From contig JAMPXO010000023.1 in the NCBI GenBank assembly GCA_023701125.1, positions 1 to 50,857 on the forward strand: DNA of 50,857 nt, given 5' to 3'. Below, one piece after another: positions 29,349-37,963 of this stretch. Origin of the DNA: Vicinamibacteria bacterium (GTDB taxonomy: Bacteria > Acidobacteriota > Vicinamibacteria > Fen-336). Each line of letters starts with the position of its first letter. Position 1 is the stretch's first letter. Below the pieces are notes generated by a model. That model had not been told where the DNA came from. It searched no databases and was given only the letters and a program-made list of their open reading frames with translations. A program made the position numbers and the translations under genes.

Positions 29349-29451
29349 GGCGCGGGAGTCTGCGCCCACGGCGCTGGACGTTCAAGCCTTCGGACGCCGA
29401 AACGTGACAAGCTCCTCTCGACGTGCGGGGGCACGTGACCCGGGTGTCGCG

Positions 29452-31260
29452 ATGAATTGGAAGAATGCCGCGCTGGCCGTGGCGCTCGCCGCCGCGAGCA
29501 GCGCAGCTCGGGGCGACGACCCCGTCGCCCACGAACTCGACAGGCTCACGGCGCAGGCCGCCACGCCGCGCGAAGGCGACGCGATGTGGGCCAACGTCCA
29601 GCCCGGCCTGAAGGACCTGACCGAGCGCTCGCGCCAGGCGTTCTCCGCGGGTCACCGCCGCGCCGCGCTCTACCGCCTCTCCGCGGCTCGCCAGATGTAC
29701 GCCGCGTGGCGCTACGTCGACAGCCATGCGGAGGCCCGGACCCGGGCGGCGGTGTTCGAGGCCGAGTGGAAACGCGCCGGTGACGAGCTCGCCGCCACGC
29801 GGCCGGTCGCGACCCGCGGCGACGTCTTCCTCCGCGCGCTCGCGGAAGCCGCGGCGGGAGAGGTGCGTCCGTACTACGAGGCCAGCCTCGAGTACGGCCA
29901 GGCGACGCAGCCGCAGTTCGGGCTCTACTACATCGGCTCCGCCTTCGCCGCGCGCGACACCGACGCGTTCACCGCCGGGCTGGCCGCGGCCAGCCCCGGG
30001 CCGGCGCCGGCGATCCGTTCGATCGCGGGCGAGCTGGACGCGCTGGAGGCGGAACTGCTCGCCGCCTACAAGCCGCCCGTGTCGATCGACCAGCACCCGC
30101 GCTTCATCGCCGCCAGCGGCGCGCTCAAGCAGGCCCGCGAGCTCGACGCCGCCGGCCTGCACCACGGCGCCCTGCTCCGCTACCTGGAAGCGGCCCTGCG
30201 TTCGGCCACCCTCCGCGGCAGCCCGGCGCCGCTCGACGCGCCCGCGGCCCGCGCCCGCGCCGCCGATCTGGAACCACGACTCGCCGTGGCGGACCACTCG
30301 CTGGCCCGGCTCTTCGTCGAAGTCGCGCTGTCCGACGCCGCGAACCCGGGCGCCGACGGCCGCGGGGCGCTGACCGCGGGCATCGTCTTCGCCGACCTGC
30401 TGCCGCGCTACTTCGCGGCCCTGGCCGCCGCGGCACCACGGCCGCCGGCACCCGCGGCCCAGGCCACCGTCACCCTGGTGCGTTGGCCCTACACCTGAAA
30501 CCTCTCCGATCCAGCAGGTCTGCTGGCACGCAGCGTGGCGTCGTCGTTCGAGGGCAAGGTCAAGTTCGTGGTCGAGAACTACGGGGACTCGGAGCTGGCG
30601 AAGCGCTTCGGCGTCACCCGCTATCCGGCGATCTTCGTGGACGACGTGCTAATCGCGAAGCCGAAGGACTTCGGCTTCTACGGCAAGGGCGAGGGCGGCG
30701 GCGACGGCCGCTACACGCCGTGGAAGAGTGCCGCCTCCCACGAGCGCTTCCAGGCCGACCTGCGCAGGATGATCGAGCTGACGCTGGCGGGCCGGCGCGA
30801 CGAAGCCCGGGCCCACGGCGCGGCGCCGGACGCGGCCGCACCGCAGGTCGCGCAGTTGCCCGACTTCACGCTGACCGACCTCGCGGGGCGGCCGCTGACG
30901 AAGGCCGAGCTCGCCGGGCGCGTGGTCGCCGTCGAGTTCTGGGCAACCTGGTGCCCGCCGTGCCGCGGCACGCTCGGCTGGATGGCAGAGGTGCAACGCC
31001 GCTTCGGCGATCGCCTCGCGGTGCTGGCACTGGCGATCGAGTCCGACGAAGCCGACGTGCGCAAGATGCTCGCGGAGCTGGGCCTGCCGCTGCGGGCGGC
31101 GCTGGCTCCTCCGGAGGTGGCGCGCGCGTTCGGCGACGTGACCTCGGTGCCGACGCTGCTGCTGTTCGACGAGCAGGGGCGCGCGGCGGCGGCTTACTAC
31201 GGCGCCCCGCCGGGCCTGCACGAAGAGGCCGAAGCGAAGCTGGCGGAGCTGCTGAAGTAG
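29452..31260 (+). CDS. predicted selenoprotein: exported thioredoxin-like protein with Sec349 (in-frame TGA) and a C-terminal TlpA-like domain
   Basis: Read through TGA at 30496-30498 as selenocysteine, the frame has 603 codons, 602 residues. Residues 1-20 are a signal peptide, and 21-335 an alpha-helical region of unknown family. ATVTLVRWPYT (about 338-348) is a thioredoxin first strand ending at U349, followed by NLSDPAGLLARSV, a VKFVVENYG strand and the cis-Pro loop TRYPAIFV. From about 465 a TlpA/ResA-type domain carries C501-P-P-C504 in WATWCPPCR. TGA thus takes the place of the redox-active residue, and an fdhF-like SECIS lies directly after it. Role: periplasmic thiol/selenol redox chemistry (inference). 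Without Sec insertion this would be a 348-aa protein plus a GTG-started 241-aa protein at 30535 lacking its first strand. Confidence 0.75.
30496..30526 (+). promoter_or_regulatory. bacterial SECIS element with its UGA codon
   Basis: UGA at 30496-30498 is followed by 12 nt and then CCAGCA-GGTC-TGCTGG (30511-30526), a perfect 6-bp stem with a GGUC apical loop. The inner GCAGGUCUGC is the same as the SelB-binding tip of the E. coli fdhF SECIS as I recall it. The distance from UGA to the loop is 18 nt, as in fdhF, and the loop begins with G, as bacterial SECIS models require. The bulged U of fdhF is absent. Confidence 0.75.
30535..31260 (+). other. conventional split reading of the selenoprotein 3' half (TlpA/thioredoxin part)
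   Basis: A gene caller treating TGA as stop would begin a separate 241-aa gene at GTG 30535, in the same frame as the upstream ORF and only 12 sense codons after the TGA. No Shine-Dalgarno sequence precedes this GTG; the upstream bases form the 3' arm of the SECIS stem. The product would lack the thioredoxin first strand and redox residue but keep the cis-Pro loop and the CPPC domain. Listed so the alternative is on record. Confidence 0.4.
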
Positions 31261-34200
31261 CTAACCCCGCGCCGCCGGCAGCGTGAAGCAGAAGGTCGCG
31301 CCCGTGCCGGGCGGGCCTTCGACCCAGATCCGCCCGCCGTGGGCCTCGACCGCGAGCCGGCAGAAGAGCAGTCCGAGTCCCGTGCCGCTGCGCGCGTCGC
31401 GGCCGGCGGAGAACTTCTCGAACAGTCGCGCCCGCACGTCGAGCGGCACACCGAAGCCGCTGTCCTGGACGGCGAGGCGGACGAAGCCGGGATCGGGGTC
31501 GGGCAGCGCGAACAGCCGCACGCGGCCGCCGTCGGGCGTGAACTTGATCGCGTTGCCGGCGAGGTTCTGCAGGATGCGCAACAGCAGCGTGCGGTCGGCG
31601 TCGACGGCCAGGTTCGCCGGCTCGACGTCGACCAGCAGGCGCAGCAGCTTGCGCTCGGCCAGCGGCTTCTCCAGCTCGGCGATCTCCTCGAACAGCGGGC
31701 GCAGCGTCACGGCGCTGCGCTCGACCGGCATCGCGCCGCCCTCCAGCCGGCTGACGTCGAGCAGGGTCTCGACCAGGCCGAGCAGGCGGTTGCCACCGCC
31801 GGTGGCCGCGCGCAGGATCTGGCGCTGGGCGTCGGAGAGCTGCTCGCGCGCGGTCGCCGACAGGATCTCGAGCGAGCCCATGATCGCGGTCAGCGGGTTC
31901 TTCAGGTCGTGCACGACCGTGTGGGCCAGGTCCTCGCGCAACCGCTCCAGGCGCTTGCGCTCCGAGATGTCCTCGGCGATGCCGGCGAAGCGCAGCAGCT
32001 CGCCCGACTCGCCGCGGACCGGGAACTCGCGCACGTGCACCCAGCGCGCGGGCCCGCTGGGCGGCACCACGCGGTACTCCAGTTCGTAGCCGTCCGCGGC
32101 GGCCAGCGCCGCCTCCAGCGCGGCGCGGTCGTCGGGGTGCGCCGCCGTCAGCAGCTCGCCCACGTCGGCCAGCAGGGCCGCCCGCGGCCGGCCCCACACC
32201 CGTTCGTAGGCCGGGCTCGCGTACAACACGTGGGCGCCGTCCGGCGCGCGCAGGAAGAACACGCTCTCGATGTTCTCGGCCAGCTCGCGGAAGCGCTCCT
32301 CGCTCTCCGCCAGCCGCGCCTGGGCTGCGAGCTCCTCGGTCACGTCCTGGGCGAAGCCGATCACGTAGGGGGCGCCGGAGCCGACGTTCGCCCCGGGGGC
32401 CGGCCGCGGGTCCTGGGGCGTGCGCAGCACGTTGCGGTAGCGCCAGGCGTGGATCGCGCCGCGCGCGTCGAGGATGCTGAGCAGGCCCTCCGCCTGGCCC
32501 GCCTCGCGGATCTCGCGCAGGTAGTCGTCGAAACCGCCCAGGGCGCCCGCGGGCAGGAACTCGCGCAGGTTGTGGCCCTGCATCGCGGCGGCCTCGCGGC
32601 CGAGCGAGCGGGCGGCCGCCGGGTTGACCGAGAGCAGCACGCCCTCGGGATCGTGGGTGCAGATCAGGCCCAGGCTCTGCTCGAACAGGTCGCGATAACG
32701 CTCCTCGCTCTTGGCGGCCGCCTGCTGCGCCGATGTGCGGTCGGCCAGTTCCTGGCGGGCCTGGGCGAACAGCCGCGCGTTCTCGAGCGCGATCGAGGCC
32801 AGCTCGGCGAAGCGGGCGAGCTGCTCGGCTTCCGCGGGCGAGAAGCGGCGCTGGCTCAGCGTGTCGTGGGCCAGCCCCAGCGCACCGGCAACCCGGCCTC
32901 CGAAGCGCAGCGGAACGGCGAGCAGCGCCTGCAACCGGCCCGGGGCCACCTGCGGCGAGCGGCCGGTCCAGGTGTCGTAGTCGTCGACCAGCACGGCGGT
33001 GCCGGTCACCCACACGCGACCCACGGCGCCTTCGCCCGGCTGGACGTGGAGGTCGAGCGGCTGGCGGCCCAGCGCGACGCGGCAGCGGAGGTGACTGCTG
33101 CCGGCCGCCTCCAGATAGAGGAAGCCTTCCGGGGCCCCGAGCAGGGCCGCGGCGCGAGACACCAGCGTCTCCAGCAGCGGCTCGACGTCGAGGCGGTTCA
33201 TCACCGCCAGCGCCGTCTCGTTCAGCGACGCGAGGTAGGCGCCCTGGCGCCGCAGCTCGGACTCCGCGGCCTCGCGTTCCGACAGCTCGCGCAGCGCGAT
33301 GTCGTGCAGCCGGGCGTGCTCGATCGCGATCGCGGCGTGGGCGGCGAAGGCCTCCGCGGCGCGGGCGTGGCCCTCGCGATAGAAGTCGGGCTGTCCGTGG
33401 TCGAGCACGATCACACCCGTGATCCGCTCGCCGAAGCGCAGCGGCACGCCGAGCCAGCAGCCCGGGCGGCTGCCCTCGGCGGCGGGTTCGGCCGCGGCGA
33501 TCAACGCGCTGGCGCCGCGCACGACGTCGAGGCCACGCTGGTCGCTGATCGGCGCCGAGCCGCCGGGTCCGGTGCGGGCCGCGAGCCCGCGGCCGCCGAC
33601 GATCTCCAGCCGGTCGCCGCGCAGTTGCTGGACGGAGGCCCGGTCGTACGGCACGACCGCACCCAGCTCCGCCAGGATCCGGTCGAGCACCTCCTCGAGG
33701 CCGATCGCCGAGCCGATCGCCTCGGCCGCCCCGAGCAGGCGCACCGCTTCCGCGCGCGCGGCCTCCGCCCGCTCCTTGGCCTCGGCCAGGCTCTGGGTGC
33801 GCTCCGTGACCTGCACCGCCAGGTCTCGCGCCCGGGTCCGCAGCGCGCGCAGCCGGAGCTGGTGGGTGCCGACGACGAGCGCGACCAGGGCCAGCCCCGC
33901 GAGGGCGAGGAACGCGCGGGTCTGGTAGAAGCGGGGCGGCACCGTGAGCGCGAGCGCGGCGCCGGCGTCGTTCCACGGTCCGTCACCGCTGCGCGCGCTG
34001 ACCCGGAACACGTAGTCGCCGGGCGGCAGCTTCGTGTACTCCACCAGGCGGCGGTCGCCCGGCGCGCTCCAGGCGTCGTCGAACCCCTCCAGCCGGAAGC
34101 GGAACGCGACCCGGGACGGCGCCAGCAGGGTCAGCGCGGTGAAGCGGAACTCCACGCGGCCGGGCGCGGTCGGCGTGCGCAGCGCGTCCGCGGGATGGGC

Positions 34201-36183
34201 GACGCCGTCGACGACCACCTCCTCGATCCGCACGTCGGGCGGGCGGGTGTCGCTGCGCAGCCGCGCGGGGTCGAGCACGACGACGCCCTGGGTCGTCGCG
34301 AACCACAGCCGCCCGTCCCGGTCGCGGAAGCCGGCCGGCTGGCCAGGCCCCGTGCACTGCGCGCTCTTCATGCCGTCGGTGCGGTCGAAGGTGCGCGCGC
34401 TGATCCGGCCGCGCGGGGCATCGGCCGCGGCCAGCAGCTCGGCCTTGGCGATCCGCGAGATGCCGCGGCTGGTGCCGAGCCACAGGTTGCCGGCGTTGTC
34501 GTCGCGCAACTGGGTGATGGCGTCGCTGGGCAGGCCGTCGGCGGAGCCCCGGGCGTGGAAGCGCGCGCCCTGGCGCCAGGCGACGCCGCCGTTGGTGCCC
34601 AGCCACAGCGTGCCCTCGGCGTCGACGAACAACGCCAGCACGAGGTTCGAGGGCAGCCCGTGCTCGGTCGTGAACACCTCGAAGCGCTGGCCGTCGAAGC
34701 GGACCAGTCCCGCGCCGTCGGTGCCCGCCCACAAGCGGCCTTCCGCGTCTTCGGCCAGGCCGATCACCGAGTTGGCCGGCAAACCGTCCGCGACGCGGTA
34801 GCTGCGCCAGCGGCCGTCCTCGCGCACGGAGAGGCCGTCGATCGTGGCGGCCCACACGCGGCCGCGGCGGTCGACCATCACCGCACGCACGTTGTCGTTG
34901 GCGAGCCCGTCGCGGGCGCGGAAGCCGCTGAAGCTGCCATCGGGTGCGCGGCGCCAGACGCCGGCTCCGTAGGTGCCGATCCACAGCCCGCCTGCGGCGT
35001 CCTCCGCGAGGGAGCGTACGGCCATGCCGCCCTGCCACGGCGTCGCAACCGGCTGGAAGCGCCCGCCCTCCAGCCGGTCGAGGCCGCCGGCCGAGCCGGC
35101 CCACAACGCGCCGCTGCGGTCCTGGAGCACGGTGTAGGCGAAGTCGCGCGACAGCCCCTCGCGGGTGGTGTAGGAGGTGACGCTGCCGTCGCGCAGGCGG
35201 GCGAGCCCGGCGCCGTTGGTGCCGACCCACAACGAGCCCTCGCGGTCGAGCCACAGCGAGTAGACGACGTCGGCCGGCAGCCCCTCGGTCGTCTTCGTCA
35301 CCGACAGCCGCTCACCGTCGAAGCGGGCCAGGCCGCCGCCGTTGGTGCCGACCCACAACGCGCCGTCGCCGTCCTCGACCAGCGCCGCGACGTTGGCGTC
35401 CTGCAAGGGCGCGAGCGCCGCCGGCAGCGGCACCACGCGGCCGCCCTCGAAGTGGACCAGGCCGCCGCCGGCGGTGCCCACCCACAGTCCGCCGCCGCGC
35501 CGCGCGGCCACCGCCGTCAGCAGTTGCGGCGGCAGGCCGTCGCTCGGGCCGAAGGTCTGCCAGGTGCCGTCGGGACTGCGGCGACGCAAGCCTTCGCCGA
35601 GGGTGCCGGCCCACAACGTGCCGTCGCGCTCCTGGGCCAGGGCGACCACCACGCGGCCGGCCTGCTCGGGCGGCTGCGGTTCGAAGCGACCGTCCTTGTA
35701 GCGCACCAGGCCGCCGCCGTTGGTGCCGATCCACACGGCGCCGTCGCGCAGGTCGGTGTGCAGCGCACGCACGATGTCCGAGGTCAGCCCCTGCTCGCGG
35801 GTGAAGCCCTCGAAGCGGCCGTCCTGGAGCCGGGTCAGGCCGCCGCCGTTGGTGCCGATCCACAGCCCGCCCTCGCGGTCCTCGCACAACGCGCGGATGC
35901 CGTTGTTGCGCAGCGCCGGCGTGTTGGCGCGGTTGAAGACCGTGAAACGCACGCCGTCGAAGCGGGCCAGGCCCTCGAACGTGCCCAGCCACAGGTAGCC
36001 CTCGCGGGTCTGCAGCACCGCGTTGACCGTGGCGTTGGGCAGCCCCTGGTCGAGGTTCCAGGCGTCGAGCCCGTACTGGGTCAGCGCCTTGGTCGCATCG
36101 AGCCTCGCCTGCGCCCCGGCCCAAGGCGCGGAGACGAGGGCGAGGGCCAGTGCGAGCGATGCGGCGGGGCGGCGGAGGTTCAA
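31261..36183 (-). CDS. giant membrane sensor histidine kinase with Reg_prop/Y_Y_Y sensor, two GAF and two PAS domains
   Basis: 1640 aa from TTG 36183. After a signal peptide, residues about 35-640 hold many Reg_prop repeats (WLGTFEGLARFDG, WIGTNGGGLTRLQDG and so on) forming two seven-bladed periplasmic propellers. A Y_Y_Y domain follows (VEFRFTALTLLAPSRVAFRFRL, VEYTKLPPGDYVFRV) and one TM helix near 757-779. The cytoplasmic part has two GAF domains, two PAS domains, HisKA with the phospho-acceptor His in TVVHDLKNPLTAI (about 1424), and HATPase boxes NAIKF, DSGFGVP and GTGLGLLF. There is no receiver or DNA-binding domain, and no response regulator gene is adjacent, so its partner is elsewhere. 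The ligand is probably extracellular. Confidence 0.9.
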   Translation of the reverse strand: MNLRRPAASLALALALVSAPWAGAQARLDATKALTQYGLDAWNLDQGLPNATVNAVLQTREGYLWLGTFEGLARFDGVRFTVFNRANTPALRNNGIRALCEDREGGLWIGTNGGGLTRLQDGRFEGFTREQGLTSDIVRALHTDLRDGAVWIGTNGGGLVRYKDGRFEPQPPEQAGRVVVALAQERDGTLWAGTLGEGLRRRSPDGTWQTFGPSDGLPPQLLTAVAARRGGGLWVGTAGGGLVHFEGGRVVPLPAALAPLQDANVAALVEDGDGALWVGTNGGGLARFDGERLSVTKTTEGLPADVVYSLWLDREGSLWVGTNGAGLARLRDGSVTSYTTREGLSRDFAYTVLQDRSGALWAGSAGGLDRLEGGRFQPVATPWQGGMAVRSLAEDAAGGLWIGTYGAGVWRRAPDGSFSGFRARDGLANDNVRAVMVDRRGRVWAATIDGLSVREDGRWRSYRVADGLPANSVIGLAEDAEGRLWAGTDGAGLVRFDGQRFEVFTTEHGLPSNLVLALFVDAEGTLWLGTNGGVAWRQGARFHARGSADGLPSDAITQLRDDNAGNLWLGTSRGISRIAKAELLAAADAPRGRISARTFDRTDGMKSAQCTGPGQPAGFRDRDGRLWFATTQGVVVLDPARLRSDTRPPDVRIEEVVVDGVAHPADALRTPTAPGRVEFRFTALTLLAPSRVAFRFRLEGFDDAWSAPGDRRLVEYTKLPPGDYVFRVSARSGDGPWNDAGAALALTVPPRFYQTRAFLALAGLALVALVVGTHQLRLRALRTRARDLAVQVTERTQSLAEAKERAEAARAEAVRLLGAAEAIGSAIGLEEVLDRILAELGAVVPYDRASVQQLRGDRLEIVGGRGLAARTGPGGSAPISDQRGLDVVRGASALIAAAEPAAEGSRPGCWLGVPLRFGERITGVIVLDHGQPDFYREGHARAAEAFAAHAAIAIEHARLHDIALRELSEREAAESELRRQGAYLASLNETALAVMNRLDVEPLLETLVSRAAALLGAPEGFLYLEAAGSSHLRCRVALGRQPLDLHVQPGEGAVGRVWVTGTAVLVDDYDTWTGRSPQVAPGRLQALLAVPLRFGGRVAGALGLAHDTLSQRRFSPAEAEQLARFAELASIALENARLFAQARQELADRTSAQQAAAKSEERYRDLFEQSLGLICTHDPEGVLLSVNPAAARSLGREAAAMQGHNLREFLPAGALGGFDDYLREIREAGQAEGLLSILDARGAIHAWRYRNVLRTPQDPRPAPGANVGSGAPYVIGFAQDVTEELAAQARLAESEERFRELAENIESVFFLRAPDGAHVLYASPAYERVWGRPRAALLADVGELLTAAHPDDRAALEAALAAADGYELEYRVVPPSGPARWVHVREFPVRGESGELLRFAGIAEDISERKRLERLREDLAHTVVHDLKNPLTAIMGSLEILSATAREQLSDAQRQILRAATGGGNRLLGLVETLLDVSRLEGGAMPVERSAVTLRPLFEEIAELEKPLAERKLLRLLVDVEPANLAVDADRTLLLRILQNLAGNAIKFTPDGGRVRLFALPDPDPGFVRLAVQDSGFGVPLDVRARLFEKFSAGRDARSGTGLGLLFCRLAVEAHGGRIWVEGPPGTGATFCFTLPAARG

Positions 36184-36273
36184 GGATGTTGGCTTTCGGC
36201 GGAGGACGGCTGAAGCTACACGGGCACGATCGGGGCCGCAACTGGAGCGGGGCAGCGTAAGCTGCGGTCTTCG

Positions 36274-37278
36274 ATGTCCGACGCGCTCCCTCCGCCCCCC
36301 GGCCTGCCGTCACCCGCCCCGCCCAGCGCGGACCCCGGCGACGTCGTGCTGATCGTCGGCCTGCCCGGCGCGGGCAAGAGCACGCTGGCCGCGGAGTACG
36401 TGGGCCGCGGTTACGCCCGGCTCAATAGAGATGATGCGGGCGGCCGGCTGCGCGACCTGGTCCCCGCCCTCGACGGCCTGCTGCGCCAGGGTCGACGCCA
36501 GGTGGTGCTCGACAACACCTACGGGGCGCGCGCCGCCCGCGCCGAGGTGATCGCGGCGGCCCGCGCCCATGCGGTGCCGGTGCGTTGCGTCTGGCTGCGA
36601 ACCGCGCTGGAGCAGGCCCAGGTCAACGTCGCCCGGCGCCTGGTCCGCCGCCACGGCCGACTGCTCGCAGGGCCGGAGTTGAAGCACGCGGCGAAAGCCG
36701 ACCCCGGCGCCTTCGGCCCCGAGGTCCTGGTGCGTCACCGCCGGGTCTTCGAGCCCCCGCGCGCCGACGAGGGCTTCGCCGCGGTCGAAGAGCGCCCGTT
36801 CCGCGCCCACCCGGCCGCCGTCGATGCCCGGGCGGCGCTGCTCGTCCGCTACGAGGGCGTCCTTCACGTCTCGCGCTCGGGCGCTCGTGCGCCGCGCGAC
36901 GTCGGCGACGTGCTCGTGCCCGCGGGCCGCGGCGCGGTGCTGCGGCGTCACCTCGGGCCCGCGGCGCGGCTGGTGTTCGGCTACTCGTGGCGGCCGGACG
37001 TCGCGACGGGCGCGCTCGCCCCGGCCGCCCTCGACGCGCTGTTCGACCACACCCACCGCGAGCTGGGCGTGGAACTCGAGGCCGTGCACTGCCCGCACGG
37101 CGAGGAGCCGCCCACGTGCTGGTGCCGGCCGCCGCTGCCCGGCCTCGGGGCGCTGCTGGTCGAGCGCCACGGGCTCGACCCCGCCCGCTGCCTGCTGGTC
37201 GGCGCCGATGCCGCCGACCTCGCCTTCGCCCGCCGCATGGGCTTCGCCTTCAAGAGCGCCGACCGCTTCTTCGGGTAA
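36274..37278 (+). CDS. P-loop kinase / degenerate HAD phosphatase fusion (polynucleotide-kinase-like)
   Basis: 334 aa. The N-terminal half is a P-loop kinase of the T4-Pnk/zeta group: Walker A IVGLPGAGKST near residue 27, then RLNRDD and VVLDNTY. The C-terminal half resembles HisB-N/GmhB-type HAD phosphatases, including the zinc-site pattern HCPHGE...CWCRPPLPGLG and CLLVGADAADLAFA. The catalytic positions look lost: the DxDG nucleophile motif reads RYEG in LLVRYEGVL, and the usual VGD reads VGAD. The phosphatase half may thus be inactive and structural. It resembles the kinase-phosphatase arrangement of nucleic-acid end-repair enzymes; the substrate is unknown. Divergent from the sensor kinase; the 90-bp gap shows no clear operator. 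Confidence 0.75.
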   Translation: MSDALPPPPGLPSPAPPSADPGDVVLIVGLPGAGKSTLAAEYVGRGYARLNRDDAGGRLRDLVPALDGLLRQGRRQVVLDNTYGARAARAEVIAAARAHAVPVRCVWLRTALEQAQVNVARRLVRRHGRLLAGPELKHAAKADPGAFGPEVLVRHRRVFEPPRADEGFAAVEERPFRAHPAAVDARAALLVRYEGVLHVSRSGARAPRDVGDVLVPAGRGAVLRRHLGPAARLVFGYSWRPDVATGALAPAALDALFDHTHRELGVELEAVHCPHGEEPPTCWCRPPLPGLGALLVERHGLDPARCLLVGADAADLAFARRMGFAFKSADRFFG

Positions 37279-37316
37279 TGCGGCGTTTCCGGTGGCGGGC
37301 CATTTTCTTTTTCGTG

Positions 37317-37345
37317 GAACTTTATTTGTATGGTACAAGTATAGA
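37317..37345 (+). promoter_or_regulatory. AT-rich promoter/operator of the marR-arsM operon
   Basis: A sharply AT-rich patch in GC-rich surroundings contains the perfect inverted repeat TTGTA-TGG-TACAA (37327-37339) followed at once by TATAGA (37340-37345), a plausible -10 box. A repressor on the palindrome would cover the promoter. The MarR-type protein encoded 20 nt downstream is the obvious candidate (autoregulation, inferred). Confidence 0.55.
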
Positions 37346-37364
37346 ACTGCGAAGGAGGACACGC

Positions 37365-37949
37365 GTGGCGAAGGCGAAGAAGGCCCCGGCGACGGACAAG
37401 GCGCATTGCCTGGGCCTGCCGGTGCGGGAAGAGCGGGACGACGAGGCACGGCGCCTGCTCGACGGCATCCAGTTGCTGGTCCGGCGCTTCGCGGTGGCGG
37501 AGCGGGCCGACGTCAACTGCTGCGGGCTGACCGTCGCCCAGGCGGCGACCCTCGACGCGCTGGGCGCGCAGGGCGCACTGCGGTTGGGCGCGCTGGGCCA
37601 GCGCCTCGGCGTGCAGGCGTCGACGCTGACCCGCAACCTGGATCGGCTGGAGCAGGCGGGGCTGGTGCGCCGCGAGCCGGACCCGGAGGACGCCCGCGCC
37701 GCGCGGGTCGCGCTGACCGCCGCCGGCAGACGCGCCGCGCAGCAGGTCGAGCGCCAGGAAGAGGCTTTCGCCCGCAGCGTGCTGGAGCGCATCCCGGCCG
37801 CGCGACGCGAGCACACGATGGGCGCGCTGCAGGACCTGCTGCTGGCGGTGCGCGAGGCGACCGAGAGTTGCTGCCCGGGCGCCTTCGACCACTTGTTGAC
37901 GGACTTTCCGGGGGAGTCCTGCTGCGGCCCGGCCGCGGGGACGAAGTGA
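37365..37949 (+). CDS. MarR-family transcriptional regulator with cysteine-rich tail
   Basis: 194 aa from GTG, with AAGGAGG about 7 nt upstream. The winged helix is visible at about 65-125: LTVAQAATLDALG, RLGALGQRLGVQASTLTRNLDRLEQAGLVRREPDPEDARA. Cys pairs lie at NCC near residue 47, ESCC near 172 and ESCCGPAAG at the very end; such clusters could bind As(III) or another soft metal. The gene is 14 nt upstream of arsM, so it is probably the arsenic- or thiol-responsive repressor of that operon. A MarR protein in this role instead of ArsR is unusual. The final SCCGP motif is echoed at the start of the ArsM protein. Confidence 0.82.
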   Translation: MAKAKKAPATDKAHCLGLPVREERDDEARRLLDGIQLLVRRFAVAERADVNCCGLTVAQAATLDALGAQGALRLGALGQRLGVQASTLTRNLDRLEQAGLVRREPDPEDARAARVALTAAGRRAAQQVERQEEAFARSVLERIPAARREHTMGALQDLLLAVREATESCCPGAFDHLLTDFPGESCCGPAAGTK

Positions 37950-37963
37950 AGGAGGACGTGGCG

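Noticed and set aside
30496-30535. The TGA in the thioredoxin gene as an ordinary stop between two genes or as a nonsense mutation
   Set aside because: An ordinary two-gene reading leaves the second protein without the first strand of its fold and without a ribosome-binding site. A random nonsense mutation would not explain an fdhF-like SECIS at the correct distance. Kept only as an alternative.
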